DNA of 64,000 nucleotides from Burhinus oedicnemus (taxonomy: Eukaryota; Chordata; Aves; Charadriiformes; Burhinidae), in NCBI GenBank assembly GCA_008921705.1, contig VFFE01007192.1:2588565-2652564 (forward strand). Direction: 5' to 3'. Of the stretch, positions 1 to 14,166 are shown piece by piece. How positions within the stretch are numbered: position 1 is the stretch's first letter; each line of letters begins with the position of its first letter. The position numbers and the translations under genes were made by a program. The notes beneath the pieces are model-generated. The model searched no databases, was not told the origin of the DNA, and saw only the letters and a list, made by a program, of their open reading frames with translations.

Positions 1-3000
1 TTGTCCAGCTGGTCGGATAGGCTGTTTCAACCATCATGTGTTCCCAAAATATTATCCAAAATGCTCGCAGGTTGGAGCTTGGGGAAGAGATTTGCAAGAC
101 GACCTGTCTTGTATGTCTAGGCAAAACACATTACTATCTTACCCAAGAGGATTTAGGGACTAACTCAGTACTGAGCAGTGCACGTTGCAGAAAACACAGC
201 CCAGTAAACATACAGCAAAAGGTGTAATTATTGCATTTTTGTTCTCCCCTGCAGCAGTTGTGATGACAGTTGCACCAGATGTGACTGCTGTGCTGTAATG
301 ATGGCATCTCACCCTCACAAATGAGTCCTCGCACCAGAAGAGCTGCGTTTAACTGAAGGGGTAAAATAGGTTAGTGCTCACAACTGCTTCCCAGGTGCAT
401 TCAGTGAAAGGCTAAATCACCCAGCGCTTGGGCGTCTGGTGCTCCCTGTTACCTGGAAACTGGAGCCCTGAGTGGAAGCACTGTTGAGAAAGTGATTTTA
501 AAAAAGCAATAGGAACATGAAAGCACGATTCATGTACGATATGCACCGTCGTTGAAACATCTTCTCTGCCTGCAGACCTGTATTGTTTTAAGCTGCGGGA
601 TCCTTTACTGATGTAATTATACCAAATCCCTCGTAGCTGGGATGCAGTTATTCCGGTATAGTCCAAACTGGGGCTATTGCCTTTGCAGGGGTGGGAGGGA
701 GGTGAAAGCAGGGCACAGCCCATAGCCTCCCAGATCCAGGGATCCAGAGGTGGTATAGCCACAGCGCTGAGCAATGACACTTAGGCTAATCTGGGAGGGG
801 ATGATCCCCCTGGGCAAAACAGCTTGGGAAAGGCTGGGTTGTATAAAAATGGTATCCTATTCTCAGGTAATTGTTTTGGAAAAAGGTAAGCTATGAACTG
901 AAAGCACTAGAGCTATTCCTGAAGAATCCCCCACGAGCCTGCTCTCCTTCTGCAATAAGGACACCCAGTTCCTGTGAGGTAAATTCTTCTCAAGTGACTT
1001 GTCTTGCTTTAACTGTCCTGGTTAAGACTCACAAAAATGTACATACAGAAAGGGCCTTGGAAAGATTCACCGCAGTTTTACTCCAGCTTGGTAATACCAG
1101 TGATTTCAATGAAGGCAGCATAGGGGAAAGCAGGAGTAATGCAGCAGTGAAGAAGAGCCATGCTCTTTTTTCCCCTCTTTTTGTCCTTCTCCCTTGACTG
1201 AAAAGTTGAGGGGAAATCTTGGAAGTGGTCCTGTACGTGATTTGCGCTCCTAAGCAGAGCCAGAATGCTGCGAGCCAAGTGCCGGGCTGAATCTCCAAAC
1301 TTCTATTTTTTATATGGAAGCTCATATTCACTGGCTGCAGGAGTTTGAGACCACTTCTCCCCGTACAACAGCTGAGAGGTATCAAAGCCCTTGCAAGCTA
1401 TCCACCCATTCACCTCCAATTAGACCAAGTGTCCACAAGATGCTGAGAACACCAGAGAGTGTTAAGGAAAAGGAATTCATCTGCACGGCACAAAGAATTT
1501 AAGCTGTTTACAACTTTCTGCTCTCTAATGTTTATTACTCCCCCCCATAAAATCGGCCTCCGTCTGCGGTACCTTGTAGCGACAGAGTTAATGAAAACCC
1601 AAGCCGCATTCCAAGGATGTCAATACAGAATGAGAGCGACCTCAGCATTGTTTTGTTAAGATCTCAAATTGCTAATACTGCAAAATGAAGTAATGCGCTC
1701 TGTCAACATGTAGTATGCTCTATAAATGGGATCGTCTGTTCATCTGTTAGTAAAACACGCAGAAAAGCACTATTTGATTGGCCCTAGAGCAGCTGACTGC
1801 TTGCTTTAACTTCTTCCTTAAGATTTATTTGAAGCATGAAACTGCTGAAAGTCTCCAGAGAGTAAAAAAGACAAAAAGGTATCAAAAAAATAATTACACA
1901 TATTTACAAATAGCCCTCACTTTATGTGTCTGGTCTTGAATTAGCATTTCTTTACCGGTAGAATAAAACCAAAAGTTAGCTAAAGCACTGAATGCTGAAA
2001 ATTTATTTCCATGGACTTCAGTATTAATTTATTAAACTATTACATCTCTTTACAAACAAAAGATGACTTTATTAGTTAACTTAGAAACCTCAGACAGGTT
2101 TCATAAATTTATAGACAGCTTCCAGATTGAATTTTGCTGATCCAGTCTTCTTAGGCGGAGTTTATGGAGCCAGACTTGTCATATGAGCTATTTCTATAAG
2201 CCTCAGGTAAATATACACAGGGTTCGTGTTGTTAGAGAGAGAGTGTTTTTTTTCTTTTCTAAAAAATTTAAGTTAATCTTAAGCAAAAACAAAAGTTCAT
2301 TCAGTACATTTTGTATTTGTTATTTTTGATCCATTTTGGGAAGTATTTTCCTTCCACAGATCTACACTGCCCCTGCTTCTCTCAAACTCCCTTTAACTCT
2401 TTCATTTCTTTTACCATTCTGCTTCAGAGTCTGCTGCTCTGGTCTCTGAGCTAGAAACAGGTCGATGGCACAGCTGCAGAAAAGGAAACAGGGGTTTCAG
2501 GTATTTCCTTCTCCTTCTTCCCAACCAGCAGCGCTCATGCCTTCCCTTTCCCACATGTCTACTTTAACTCAAGCCTCACAGAAAGTTGGACCTGTATTGC
2601 AAAATCAATTTAGAAGTGTAAGTTTTTACTCGGGTAGCTGAAGTCCTGATGCGGATGCAATTACAGGGATCAAATGGATATGTTTTATCTCCATTTCCAT
2701 TGAAAATTGCTATGGCCACCTCTAACAGCTTTATAAGAATATTATTCTGTCTGTAATAACAGGGTTCCCCAATCTTCAGGGTACACAAAGCTGTAATTTG
2801 TAAACTCGATAGCCCAAGCAATTTCTCTTATTTAGGATCTCAGTTGAAATGATGATCTTTCAATGAAATGTCACGTAGAAGTTCACCCATAAAACTCAGA
2901 CTGAAGTACTCAAAGACAGAGATCAAAGTCAGGAATCAAGGGATCTGTAGCTTACCCTTTAGGTATACATGTGCCTGGTAGCGAGATGGGAAAATGTCCC

Positions 3001-3257
3001 TCCCCCTGGTTTCATCTATAACAGGGCTCCATCCACCATTGGTACTAAGCTGAAATTTGCAAAGCAATTCAGGTTTTTTCCACTAAATTATGATATAGTA
3101 TACTGACTACAGGTAAAGGTTTATTACTAAGTTTGCTGAATCTTTCTAGGACAGAGAATGTGAGAAAATACAGTGTTAGCAAATAAAGAGTGAAGAAATG
3201 GATACGGCAATACAACAGGGATGACCAAACTTCTTGATCGTTAGCTGGAAATGGACA
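1..3257. other. non-coding DNA, no gene recognised
   Basis: Mixed-composition, mostly AT-rich sequence with stop codons in all frames. Open frames reach only about 120 codons, overlap on opposite strands and show no domain I recognise. A C-run sits near 1,538 and a T-rich stretch near 2,247. I see no transposable element, RNA gene or promoter. It may be intronic or intergenic; the sequence does not decide. Confidence 0.6.
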
Positions 3258-3290
3258 CCTTCATGTGACCAAAAGCCTTCATGTGACCAA
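3258..3290. repeat. short tandem duplication, 15-bp core twice
   Basis: The 15-base unit CCTTCATGTGACCAA occurs at 3258-3272 and again at 3276-3290, a period of 18 bases. The two copies are identical, so the duplication is either recent or too short to have collected changes. No function is implied. Confidence 0.85.
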
Positions 3291-6200
3291 TGCCTGCAAC
3301 TTGAGGGCCTTTTGGAGTAGACTGCCTGTTGGAGCAGCTCTCACAGATGAAGACACAATGGCCTGGAGCTCCCACTGCTCCTCTCTGGGACAGCACTAAA
3401 TTGCACACACATCTGGGGACCCAGTTGACCCAACAACGTTGCCTGAGCAATCCCTGCTGGCTTAGCTCTACTCACAGCCAAGGATGTGATCAGTCCCTGT
3501 GCCAGCACAACTTCGCTGCTGGCCTTACGATGAAATTATGGCACTTGAACTGTCCCACGAGGATTGGAGAGACTGGCTACAAGCTCACAAGAGACTCCAA
3601 ACAGAAGGACAGCAATGTTCACATGAGGAGAGACCCAGGCAGGTTGTCTGAGATAGAACAGATAGGTTTTCACTTTTTGCTGGTACTTGTGAGAAGGCAG
3701 GCAGCAGTATTTTGCTGCTAATGGTACCCAGGTCTGGTGGTATTCTACAGATGAACACTCCAACAACAGACACAAAACAACAAAGTCATGGCTGAAAACT
3801 GCCCGTGACAGACTCTTCTGCTCCCTCAGGCTCCCAGCTGTACCAGCACAAGAAGTTCTCTTGTGATCCTGGGTGAATCATCGCTGTGGTAGCAGAAATT
3901 ACTGATCCCACGGGTCCACAGAGAGAAAAATATTTATGCTGCTCCCTATTTCATTTTAAGCTTGAATGGTTTACTCTGATAGGCGGAGTAGATTTGACTG
4001 ATTTCTTGCTTGAACCATAAGCAGCTAGCTTTCACCCATCCTGGTCTGTTGGTACTTCTGAGACCTACCAGCACAGTACAGTAATGAACAGATGGTTGCG
4101 GTGACCTGTTCCATCACCCTAGAGGGATCCAGAAGACGATGCCTGTATATGTCTGTCTACCATCTGGATTATTCCGATAAATGAGATGCATGTAGTTACC
4201 CTACTGAACTGTGAATGAATGCTCTCGGTATTGTGTTACTTTAACTCAAAACCATTGTGAAACATCCAAAGTGCAATACAAATCTCCCTCTTACTCTTTA
4301 TTTAATCACAGGCTGCTGACAATGGCTGTGATTCAAGGTAGCAGCTACTCACGTAGCTTTGAGTATGTTTGTAGTCCAAAGACTGTTCGTACTTTTAAAG
4401 CTCCATACATGCTTAAATGATTGTCTAAATCTAAGTCTAACTTGATTTTTTTCCCCTGTGATTCTTTACAAAGCCTTAGGGCAGTGTGGTGAATCCCACA
4501 GTGACCCGTGGAAATTATAATTATGGGATTCTTCCTGCTCTCTTGTGGACAACTGCTCCTGAACCAAAGGCAGAGAAAGCTATGCACCACTGGGTTCTCA
4601 AAGCTGTATCTGTTGCCTCTAGCATGATCTAGGTCCAGCTAAGGATCTTGGATGGAGAAGCCATCTCTCAGGCATATTATTTCAACTGGACAGAAAGCCG
4701 TGGCAGAACTTCACACAGAAAAACCTTCCATATTTCCCCCTCTGTCCCTCTGTTGTGACCTTCTACCAGTTCCTCTGGATTCACTTCTGAAATACCATCC
4801 AGTGAGCAGAGTGTTTTGCTTTGCGCAGCGAAGTGTGTAATCCCCCCACAGGTGCAGCACAACAAATGCTGCAGGAGGTACCAGAGCATGAACCATGGTG
4901 CCCACTTGATGGAGGCTAAGAAGAATGTGGCAGTTCTGCTGCTCGAGGGCTGTCGTGACACAGACCTACACTCTACCATTTTTGCTGGGAATCCAACCAA
5001 AACAAATGTGGGGGGACTCTCAGCAGAAGGGACGAGAGCGCTCTGTGTCTGCAGCAAGCAAACAACTGGAGCCACCCATGTCCCTCAGCTTCAACTGCAG
5101 CTGGACCATAGCGTTCCCCTGGAGCACGCGTTACTCGGAGCCTTTTCTGTTTATTTTTTAACAAAGCTTTGCAGACTTTTTAACTGGGGGAAGGGAGACT
5201 CGGATGTTTCCCTCACTCAGTTTTAAAAAATGAGACTATATTTTGTAAATAGAGATAAGAAATAAATCTCTATTAGAACCTGCCAGCCCTTTAAGGTCTG
5301 AACCTCGTGGCTGTTTTAGCTGACTCAGGATCTTTTCATCTTTTAACTGTCACATTTATTTTCAGTTGAATATTATTAAATGAGCAATACCATTATGGCA
5401 AAACTGGTATTATTGTAATTAAATAATATGAGATATATACAAAGGAAAATAAATTATGGGAATCAATGTTCTTTTGATTTAAATTCAGACATTAAATCCA
5501 AATACCTAAATGAACTTGACAGTGTCTGTCGCTTCGTCTGCAAGTAAGTTCTTACTTCTTCCCTACAGCACTGGAACATAAAAGCACTGCCAATATGCAG
5601 ATAAGCACTGTGCATTAAACAAAACAGCAGTACATTAATGCCTCACACTGTAATGGAAAATCTTGAATTAAGATCTGAAGAGCAATAATAAAGAGGAGGA
5701 AAACTTGTAGCTACCATTTGTAGCATAGTTGGCGGGACTTTTATTCCCAGTGAGGTCAGGGAAACAGATTGGAGAACTACATTTACGAGGCTCCTCCTAC
5801 TCAAGCACAACAGGAACAAGCCCATCGTTCTCCTTGAAGTTAATAAACTATGTTCTGTTCAAACTTAGGTGGCTGTTGTGCCCATGTCCCTGAGGGTGGA
5901 ATTTGTCTTAGTGGACTACAAAAAGCCAAACAAGTTTCTCACTTAATGAGAAAGCCCTGAAAAGCTACGGTATCTATATGATAAGTTAGACAAAGACCAT
6001 ATGCTGCTCCATACTTCTCAAACACTCATGCCACTGAAACCCTGTGTAGACTCAGGATGGGCTTAACCTGTCCGGCGGTGGGCTGCCACCGGAGAAGTGG
6101 TCCTGCATCCTGCTGCTTTCCTCATGTCCGTCCGCATGCTCCTGGTTTAGTGGCTGTGTTGTAAGGCTGCTACTCTGAAGGAAAATTAATAGTCTTCTGA

Positions 6201-7653
6201 TGGATTAATTTTCTGTCAGATCAACTCCCCCTGAGGTCACTCAACTGCTATACCTGGTGCAGGGGAAGCGGGAGGAATGGATGATTACAGATTGCCTTTC
6301 AAAAGTAGCCTGCAATTAAACTGGAGTAATTAAACATTTTGTACATTCACCCCCCTAAAACCCTGTATATTCGGGGCTTATTACTTCTAAAAGAGGTTAC
6401 ATTACCTGTTGGTTTCTCTTCCTACAAAAGGACAGGCCCTGTCAGTGTTCGGAATTATTTTTCTGTGCCATACATAACTCCATTGTGGAATTCACTGTCA
6501 CGACTGTGACAGCCAGGAGTGCAAATGGGTTCCAAAACCAAATAGACGTGTTCCCAGCCATCAGTGGCTATTAAACAAAATCACTCACATTACTGTCTAG
6601 TTCAAGAAGACCCTAAATCACTAACCATCAGGAATGGGAAATCATACCTTGTATCCTACACTTACTTCTTAATTTTTCTACTGTCTTCTACACTTTCTTT
6701 AACCATCGTTCCTGCCTACCATACAAAACCGCATTATGGTGTTAGGGATCCTCTTCATCTCAGCCAGTATGCCAGTTCTTATATTGATGTACCTACATCT
6801 CACAGGACTTTGACACCTCATCTGTAATCAATGAGTCCGTTAGAGGAAAACACAGTGCTATCACTAGCATTCTCGCCATGCCACCAGCAAAGGTCTACAA
6901 ATGCTGAACTCTTCTATAAAGAGTTGCTTGCAAAATAAAGCCTGAAAAGGGGAGGAAAAAAGAGATCCACAAAGCTGAATGTCTTCAAAAAGAGATGTAC
7001 AGCAGAAAAAATACAATGTCTGCAAAATTGCTTTTGGACCAAAGAGAAAAAATGAAATCAGTAAAGATGCCATTTTTTACCCAAACAATAAATAGGAATA
7101 AATATTAAAAAGGAATACTAATTTTTAAATGAATGCATTTTAGATTTCAGATTTGATTTAAACTTCACTTGATCTATTAGCTTAAGCTTTTGCATGAAGA
7201 GTCAGGTTCAGATGGATCAAGTTTCTCTGCAGAAGAGGCCTTTAGGTGTCCTTAAGCTAGAAGGGATGTAGTCACAGGTTTCAGTAGCGCTGTTCACCTG
7301 AGCCCCCATTCCAGGCATTAACCTGCCTTTCACTCTAGAAACCAGGATGCCACGAAAACAGATCCTCAGATTAAAGCAGGTGCTCAAGAGTCCTCTTGAA
7401 GAAGGATGCTTTCTTGAACGTGGGGCCAGAGGATTAGCGTGGACTCAGCTCAGAAATGTCTACGTTAAATGCACAGACAGGAAACACGGTCCTTTGATGC
7501 ACAGACTACTGCCAAGAGAACAAGACCTTCTGCAGGATGGCTCTTCTGACCTTCATTTGAATTTACAGGTGACCGGGAGAAGTAAAGCAGGGCGGAGCAT
7601 TGTTTGACAGACACTCCCACCCATCAGAAACATCACCCGCTGCTTGCAAACCC
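3291..7653. other. non-coding DNA, no gene recognised
   Basis: No supported gene. The stretch 4,650-5,160 is a little richer in G+C and carries overlapping open frames of about 130 codons on both strands, which argues against either being real. From 5,220 to 5,480 the sequence turns AT-rich with several homeodomain-like TAATTA/ATTTA cores, a composition seen in conserved non-coding elements but not diagnostic. No mobile element was recognised. Confidence 0.6.
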
Positions 7654-7701
7654 CACCTGAGCCCCAAATCCCACCTGAGCCCCAAATCCCACCTGAGCCC
7701 C
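7654..7701. repeat. 18-bp minisatellite, about 2.7 copies
   Basis: The unit CACCTGAGCCCCAAATCC is repeated exactly at 7654-7671 and 7672-7689, then a 12-base partial copy follows at 7690-7701. Because 18 is divisible by three, all frames through it remain open. This accounts for the repetitive open frames seen here on both strands and is not evidence of coding. Confidence 0.9.
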
Positions 7702-8039
7702 GTGCACAGCCGGGCACCCTCCCACCTCCCTGAGACACGGCCGCAGGGCAGGCAGCCCCTGCGCCTTCCCTGGAGCAAGCCCCACACCAGGGAATGACAG
7801 CAGGCAAATTAGGAGCGGCAAAGCTTTTCCAAGCACGTTACAGAGCTGGTCACAGAAGACATGAGGGGGACAGGAGGAAAAGAAAGGATAGAGTCTGCGG
7901 ACAGCTTTAGCACCCACAACCCACGGAGCACACTTACCGACCGGGAAGGAGAAAGGCAGTCCTATATTTAGCAAAAAAAGGCAGATACGCTCTCTTGAGA
8001 AATGCTCACTGCTTTGAAAGGCTAACACAAAGCAAGAGC
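7702..8039. other. non-coding DNA between minisatellite and CpG-rich patch
   Basis: Moderately GC-rich sequence with no recognised gene or element. Open frames on both strands overlap one another. Confidence 0.5.
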
Positions 8040-8875
8040 CTCGTCCGTGCCCTTCTGCGGAGGCCACCGGCGGTCCCCGCATTCCCCTGCTGTCACCACC
8101 TTCTCTGCTCCCTCGCCTGCCAAGTGCTCGGGCTTGTCACAGAAGCCTCTGCTCACTCTCCCGGAGAGCCCTGCGCACTTACGGCTGCGCTGGCATGCAA
8201 CACCCATGCACATCTTGGCCGCTGCCATTTGTGAGCACGGACTAGGAAGGAAACCTAATTGTTTGGTAATTTTATAATTGACCACTAAATTTAGATTATT
8301 CAGGCTCGTTCAGAAGCAAAAGGGCATTTCCTTAGCTCATCACACTGCAGAGTTTGTAAGTCAAATAATTGTGCAGTTTGCTGAAGACACAGACCTGAAC
8401 TCAAGCCTGCCCGTTTCTCTTTAAAGCTATTTTTGCTCTGCCTAAACGCTAAGGATTCAGAAAAGCTGTACAACGTGCACCACAGCTTTACTCCTCATTT
8501 TCCACTGACATATTTTCCTCCACCCTTCCCAGGAGCCCCACAGCAGTGAGGCGAAGGGAAGGCAGAAAACTGCAGAAGTTTCCTTTTTCTGCAGGTTTTG
8601 AAGAGCCTTAGGGGATGGAGACCACTCTCCCTCCACAGATGTCGGTGCCGCAAGGAAGGAAGATGCTTTCTGGAGGAGAACGGAGCCACCCCGCAGGGAC
8701 AAGGGCTCCTGGTTGTTCTCCTCCCGCTTGCTGGCACAGCTGGGGAGGCTTTAACGTCGCTGTTTGGCCCCGGGCGTCCCCCGGGCTCAGAGGGCGAGGT
8801 GTTCTGCCCTCTCGGGTTCCCGATTTCCTGACAGATACACGGCTGTCATCTCCACCTCGCCACGGCTCAGCACCT
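8040..8875. other. CpG-rich patches, possible small CpG island
   Basis: Two short clusters of CpG, about 8040-8180 (roughly 12 CpG in 140 bases by eye) and 8640-8870 (roughly 16 in 230 bases), stand out from the CpG-poor, AT-rich surroundings. They are separated by ordinary AT-rich sequence. Vertebrate promoters often lie in such islands, but I see no convincing TATA box, initiator or downstream coding exon. The open frames here, up to 138 codons at 8615-9031, look like low-complexity translations of GC-rich DNA. Confidence 0.45.
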
Positions 8876-11800
8876 TTGCACAGACACATCTTGCTCACCC
8901 AAGCAAAGCAAGAGAGGGACCTGGTTGGAAAAACCTTTACCTTCACACAAAATTTTGCTTCTGTTCCAGCCCCTAATGTAAATTATCAGCAGAAAATCCC
9001 ACCATTTAGTTGGGGGTTTTTTTTAATTTAAGGGAATATGCTGACAAAAAGTTATTTTTTGAGGATGGCAAGCACTTTTTGAGACAATACTGTATTTCAA
9101 TAAAGCCCCATTTTTCCATACAAAATAAAGTTTCCTTAGATGCACTCCGAGTGCTAAGCTTGTTTTGGGCACACCAAACTCTATGGGTGATGCAAATCCT
9201 TCCTTTCTTCTGGCTGACATATTTTCCCTAATATATAGTTTGAGTCATTCTTTTTCGGTTGGCTTATTTCTTTGGTCACCTGCAGTAATTCTCTTCTTTC
9301 TGCTACTACTTTTAAAAAAACAAACACTACATTTTGAAATAATTTTGAAGTATTCCTGGCCCTCCTCTTACACTGTGTATTTCCAACTCTACTTGCCTTC
9401 TCATTAAAGCTGGCCTTAAGCCTAGTCATTTTTCCTAACTTTCGGGGCTCTCCCTGTTCTTTGTTCACTGAACAGGCTTTTTATTTCTCTGTTCTTCCAT
9501 GCAGTATTCCTGGTCTTGCCTCTGTTGTTCAGAGAGAAATATTCACTCTGAGGACTTAAAAGGAAAACAAAGGATAAATATAACTCAGAACCATCACTGT
9601 GACCTGTAATAATCCAAATACATGTCCAGGGCACACCACACACAAACCCCCACTGCACACAACTTGAACCAAAGACATGCCATTACTTTAACACACATTA
9701 TCTGTGAACTGTGTTTCAGGATTCTGCAAGCTTTATGTAAAAGACTGAGGAGAATATAAAACTAAGCCCCCGTAGGGAAGAACTGGAGAAAATCCTAGAT
9801 CAGATGTAGCAGAAACATTAGGAACCTTGCCCAGAACAGTCTTTGCCTTTTTGCAAATTACACTGTGGTGTGTTTAATTTGTTATCTATTAATGCCTAGG
9901 TCCTCTCCCCCACTGTTGCTATATAATCATTTTTTCTCTGGGTTTTGATTGATAAAAGTTTGGCTTGGGATTTTTTTCCTCTCATTCACATAACTTTATG
10001 ATGTTGAATTTCCTCTTGGAAGTTGCAGGTTTTGCTAGAACTCTCCACAGCCTTTGGCAGTTTCAGTGCTCCAAAACTGTAACCTTCCACAAATGGCAAT
10101 AATCATTCAGTTTAAAATTCCAGATTGTTCATGAAAGCAAAATACAAACAAAATTAAATATGGATTTAGCCTTGACATAAAGGTATTTGCATAAATGTCT
10201 TCATTAATTCTTAAATGCAGTTTCAATTTGGTATCGGCCCTGAATTTCACATCAACTACCTTACTAAAAAGCTTATGCTTGCTTCAAAAATAGACGAGCT
10301 TTGCAAAGTTTGCTCTGTTTTCTAAAAATTCATGTTCCCCACAGTATATCAACCTGTTACCATCTGAATGTTTACAGAATAATTTCTTTATTTGCTTTTC
10401 GCTATGCTAGATATTGAAACGAGACAAACTGGCCAGCAGCTCCCTGGGTGTTTCCTTAACCATTTACGAAGAGGAGATCTCAGCAGAAATACACGCCGGT
10501 ATTGCCCCTTGTCACATCATCTGAATGGCTCTGCTTCTCCCCTCAGGACACTCCGGTCCAAATCTCCAGGTCCAGCTTATTCTGAAGTGTTTTGCTTATC
10601 TGGAGACTTGGGAGTTTGTTATCATGAGTAATGAACAACACACTGCTTTTCCTCATCAGAGCCCTGCGCAAACATTGGCTTGGTGTGAGCTCCGGGGGCT
10701 GGGAGCAGGGAATGGTTCCAGCTGGGTGTCTCAGCACCAGCACGAGTTTCCTGCTTGTCCCACTAAGCCCCAGCTCATTCTCTGGGGAGTGTGGACCAGC
10801 TCCCTGGCCCCACTAGCCTTTTCTGCACGACTGTGCAACAGGAGGAGGATTCTTTGCTGAACAAAAAGCTGTTTTCAGGTCACGTTTGGCCACTTTTAGT
10901 AATTATTCTACACATACTGCATTATAAAATGCGTTCAGCAGTTTGTAAGCCTAGTGGGCCAGTGGCAATACCAGGGTTAAGGACTTCTTGACACCCAAGA
11001 ACTGGCTCCCAGCTGTATCAAAGGCAAACCTCACTTCTACAGCAGTTTACACTACCCTAAGCGCAGTGCCAGGGGTGGGAACTCGTTCATCCAGCGCTGC
11101 TGCCAAACCACTCGCGCTGTGGAACCGCAGTCCAAAACATACAACGTTTAATCGCAAAACTTGCTTAGGCAGCTGCTGAAAAGGAGAGACAAGTTGCTTA
11201 CACATGCACAGTCCTGAATGACCTATCCTATGTGGACTTCAAGATGCTTCATAAATATCATCTAAAACCAAATATTATTTAAACCTTCTAAAAAGAAACC
11301 ACATCTCGGAGAGTCAGAGCTCCAGTTCACATGCACCAAGGCGATGACAAGGGTATGGACATCTACCATCCATTTGCTGCTCAGACGCTGGATGCAGCAC
11401 CTGCAACAAGGAAAGCTGAACAACATCTGAAGCAACTGTTGGACCTCACAGTTTCTGCCCCATACTTCAAAGTAAATTGGAATTGCACCACCGCACACCC
11501 TCAGGCAGGGCATTATGGTAACTTGCTCCTGTTTCAGTTCACCAAATGCAGGTAAAGACATGACTATGTTGTGTTAAGGGGCTTTCAGAATGCACATTCA
11601 TTTTAGGTTAGCAGTCTTGTAGTCTCTAGAGGGACCACAGTTTTGAAGCTGAGAGCACAAGACATCGCTTCTGATCGCCTGGAAGCCCCTGTCCTGAATG
11701 ACGGCTCTCCGGTGGACGATGCAGTACGGCCACCAGCTCACTCCCCTCCTTGCGCACATTTCTTTTTCGGTGCTTATCACTGTGCTATTACTGCTTTTCC

Positions 11801-14133
11801 CTAATGTTTTAACAAAAGTCATCACCTTAATTAGCATTTTTCCACTGTATTCTTCTAGTTACTGTCATGCTTTTAAAGTTTCATTTGACTCTTTTTTTTC
11901 TTCCCCAAAATATTGTTATAGCCTGGAGAGAGAGTCTGATGTCAAGATGGGCCTAGCTTTGAACCCAGGGTGGAGAAACTTTTGATACGCTTCCAGACTA
12001 TTTAATTCTCTAGTCAGGTCTCTCGAGTAGCCGAAAAAAACAACTTTCCCAGGCCCCGCACGCCTGTGAGATGTAGGAGAGTAAAGCACCCAGTCTTTCT
12101 GAGAGGTAAGGTGCTGATTACACAACTTTCAGCACATCCTGAAAGCTGATTCCAAAAACTAATATTTCTTTTGGCGTCACACAGAGTTCTTCACATAGCC
12201 TTTTGAGGAGAAAGCAAGCACAGGAAAGTGAGGGGTTTTTAATATAACTTGCAAAGAAGAGAAGGATGGAGTTGAGACCAAACAACCCAAGATCCAGCTC
12301 AGATTTAGCCAAAATTTGGCCACATCATCCACAACATTTTGTTTCTGTCCTCTCCATTCAATGTGGTCATGCATCAAAGGTCACTTTGCAAAACCATATT
12401 GACCAAATTTTACACTCTAGCTAGTACCCATGGAGGATGGATGTGGTGCAGAACTGCAGTATAAACTGCTGTACTTGGGAGACAAAAAATTACTCAGATG
12501 CAAAAAAGCTGAGAGGTGTCAAAACTGCTCCTCAGACAAAACTTCTTCTTGCCAAACTGATGCTGTGAATGGTTCTAGGCACACACAGAAGGTAGGAAGA
12601 CAGCCTGTCTTTCTGCAGAGCGAATAACTGAGACTGTAATTTGTGTAGCTGATCAAAAATGACCAAAACTTCAGTGCGCGTCTTAGAACAATTCTGTTGT
12701 TAAAAAAAAAGTTGTTGGTTAGACATCAAAGTGTGCTGAACAGGCAAAACCTTTTTACTACAAAAGAAAGTAATTTCTGTGTCTGTATATATCTCTCTCT
12801 CCACATACACATATATATATGGAAAAGGACACAGGGCAATGCAAATTTCCCCCCTAAGCTTGAAGCAAAATTCTCTTTATTGGCAATTCTTTCCCTGCCA
12901 GGCTACCTTTGGAAATCACTCTGGATTTCCTTAAAATATAATATAGTAAAAGGACTTGACTCTTCACACTTTTCCTATTCAAGCTATCCCAAAACAATTT
13001 ACCAGCCGACACAGCAGCGGCCATATACCAAGACACAGCTTCCTGAACACTGATTTTGTTTAACGTGAGAAGGACCTCGAGCCCAGACAGGGTGGGACAT
13101 ATCTGTGTGGCTGCTGGTCCCCCCAAAGCCAGCGTCCAGATGTGGTGCTTCCCTGCAGCCCATTCCAACTCTCCCCAGTCCTCACAGGGGAGCTCACCCC
13201 TCTCAGCGCCTCCTCCTCCCTGCTTGCGATGGAGAAGGACTGTAACCCGGGATCACTTCACCAACGCTGCCTGGAAGCCAGGGAGACCTGAAATCGCATG
13301 GAGCCACCGGCCTCCCCCTGAACTCCTTGCACCAGTGATATTCCCAGAGCAGCGCGATTCCTTTAGCATGGCTGTGATACCGGAGAGCCCTAAGGGTGAG
13401 CGAAGACCTCTCTCTGCCAGGTGCTGCACAAACAGCAGAAGTTCATAGTTTACTGAAAAAGCAACCAGAACCTGAAATGGACACTCCCTTCCCCCAGAGC
13501 GAATGAAGGGAAAATAAATAAGTGAGATAGATAAATAGAAGTCAGCAGAGGAATTACTGTCTAGCCCAGAAAGTATTTCAGAAAAAGGGTGAGCCTCTAG
13601 AAATGATAGCTTGAGAGAGAAGCACAGTTGCCAGGATTCAGAGACTGTATTCCCACCAGGTTTAAGATGTTTTAACAAAATGCAGTTCATTTCTTCTGTC
13701 CTGAAAGAACATTTAAGCTTTGTTTTAAACAGTGGGAATTTTTCTCAACCTTCAACTCGTGCCTGTTCTCACCCTTGGCTTTGGAGAAACAGGCTCTACT
13801 TTTGGAGGAAAAAAAAGAAACAGGCTGAAAAAAAAAAAAAGGCAAAAAGAAGCAACAGCTTCATTTCCATGATGAAAGGGCATTTGTGATTGCAAGCAAG
13901 TCCTCTGGTTCAGCACTAAGCCTTTGCAGCTAGAGACCATGCAGTATTTTCCCCGATGGTAGGAATACAGAGGTGGACATCATCAAAGGCGGCCCATTGG
14001 CAACACACTACTGGGAACATTTAATCACCCTGGTGTTTTCCTGCATGTTCATCTCTATCAGGTATTTAAGCTAATATGACGAGGACAGAGACCATATTCT
14101 TACACTAAGCCTGTGAGGAGGACAGGAACCACA
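8876..14133. other. non-coding DNA, no gene recognised
   Basis: AT-rich with short A and T runs (for example a 13-A run at 13828-13840) and a small TA-rich microsatellite-like patch near 12,787-12,820. Open frames of up to 145 codons show no recognisable domain. No transposable element could be identified by eye; very old elements could have escaped me. Confidence 0.6.
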
Positions 14134-14166
14134 GGTTACTGTCCAGGAAGGTTACTGGCCCAGGAA
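14134..14166. repeat. short tandem duplication, about 16 bp twice
   Basis: GGTTACTGTCCAGGAA at 14134-14149 is followed directly by GGTTACTGGCCCAGGAA at 14150-14166. The copies differ by a substitution and a one-base indel. Local slippage is the likely origin. Confidence 0.75.

Noticed and set aside
7553..8082. Repetitive open frames with short repeated peptides
   Set aside because: They translate the 18-bp minisatellite, whose length is a multiple of three and so keeps every frame open.
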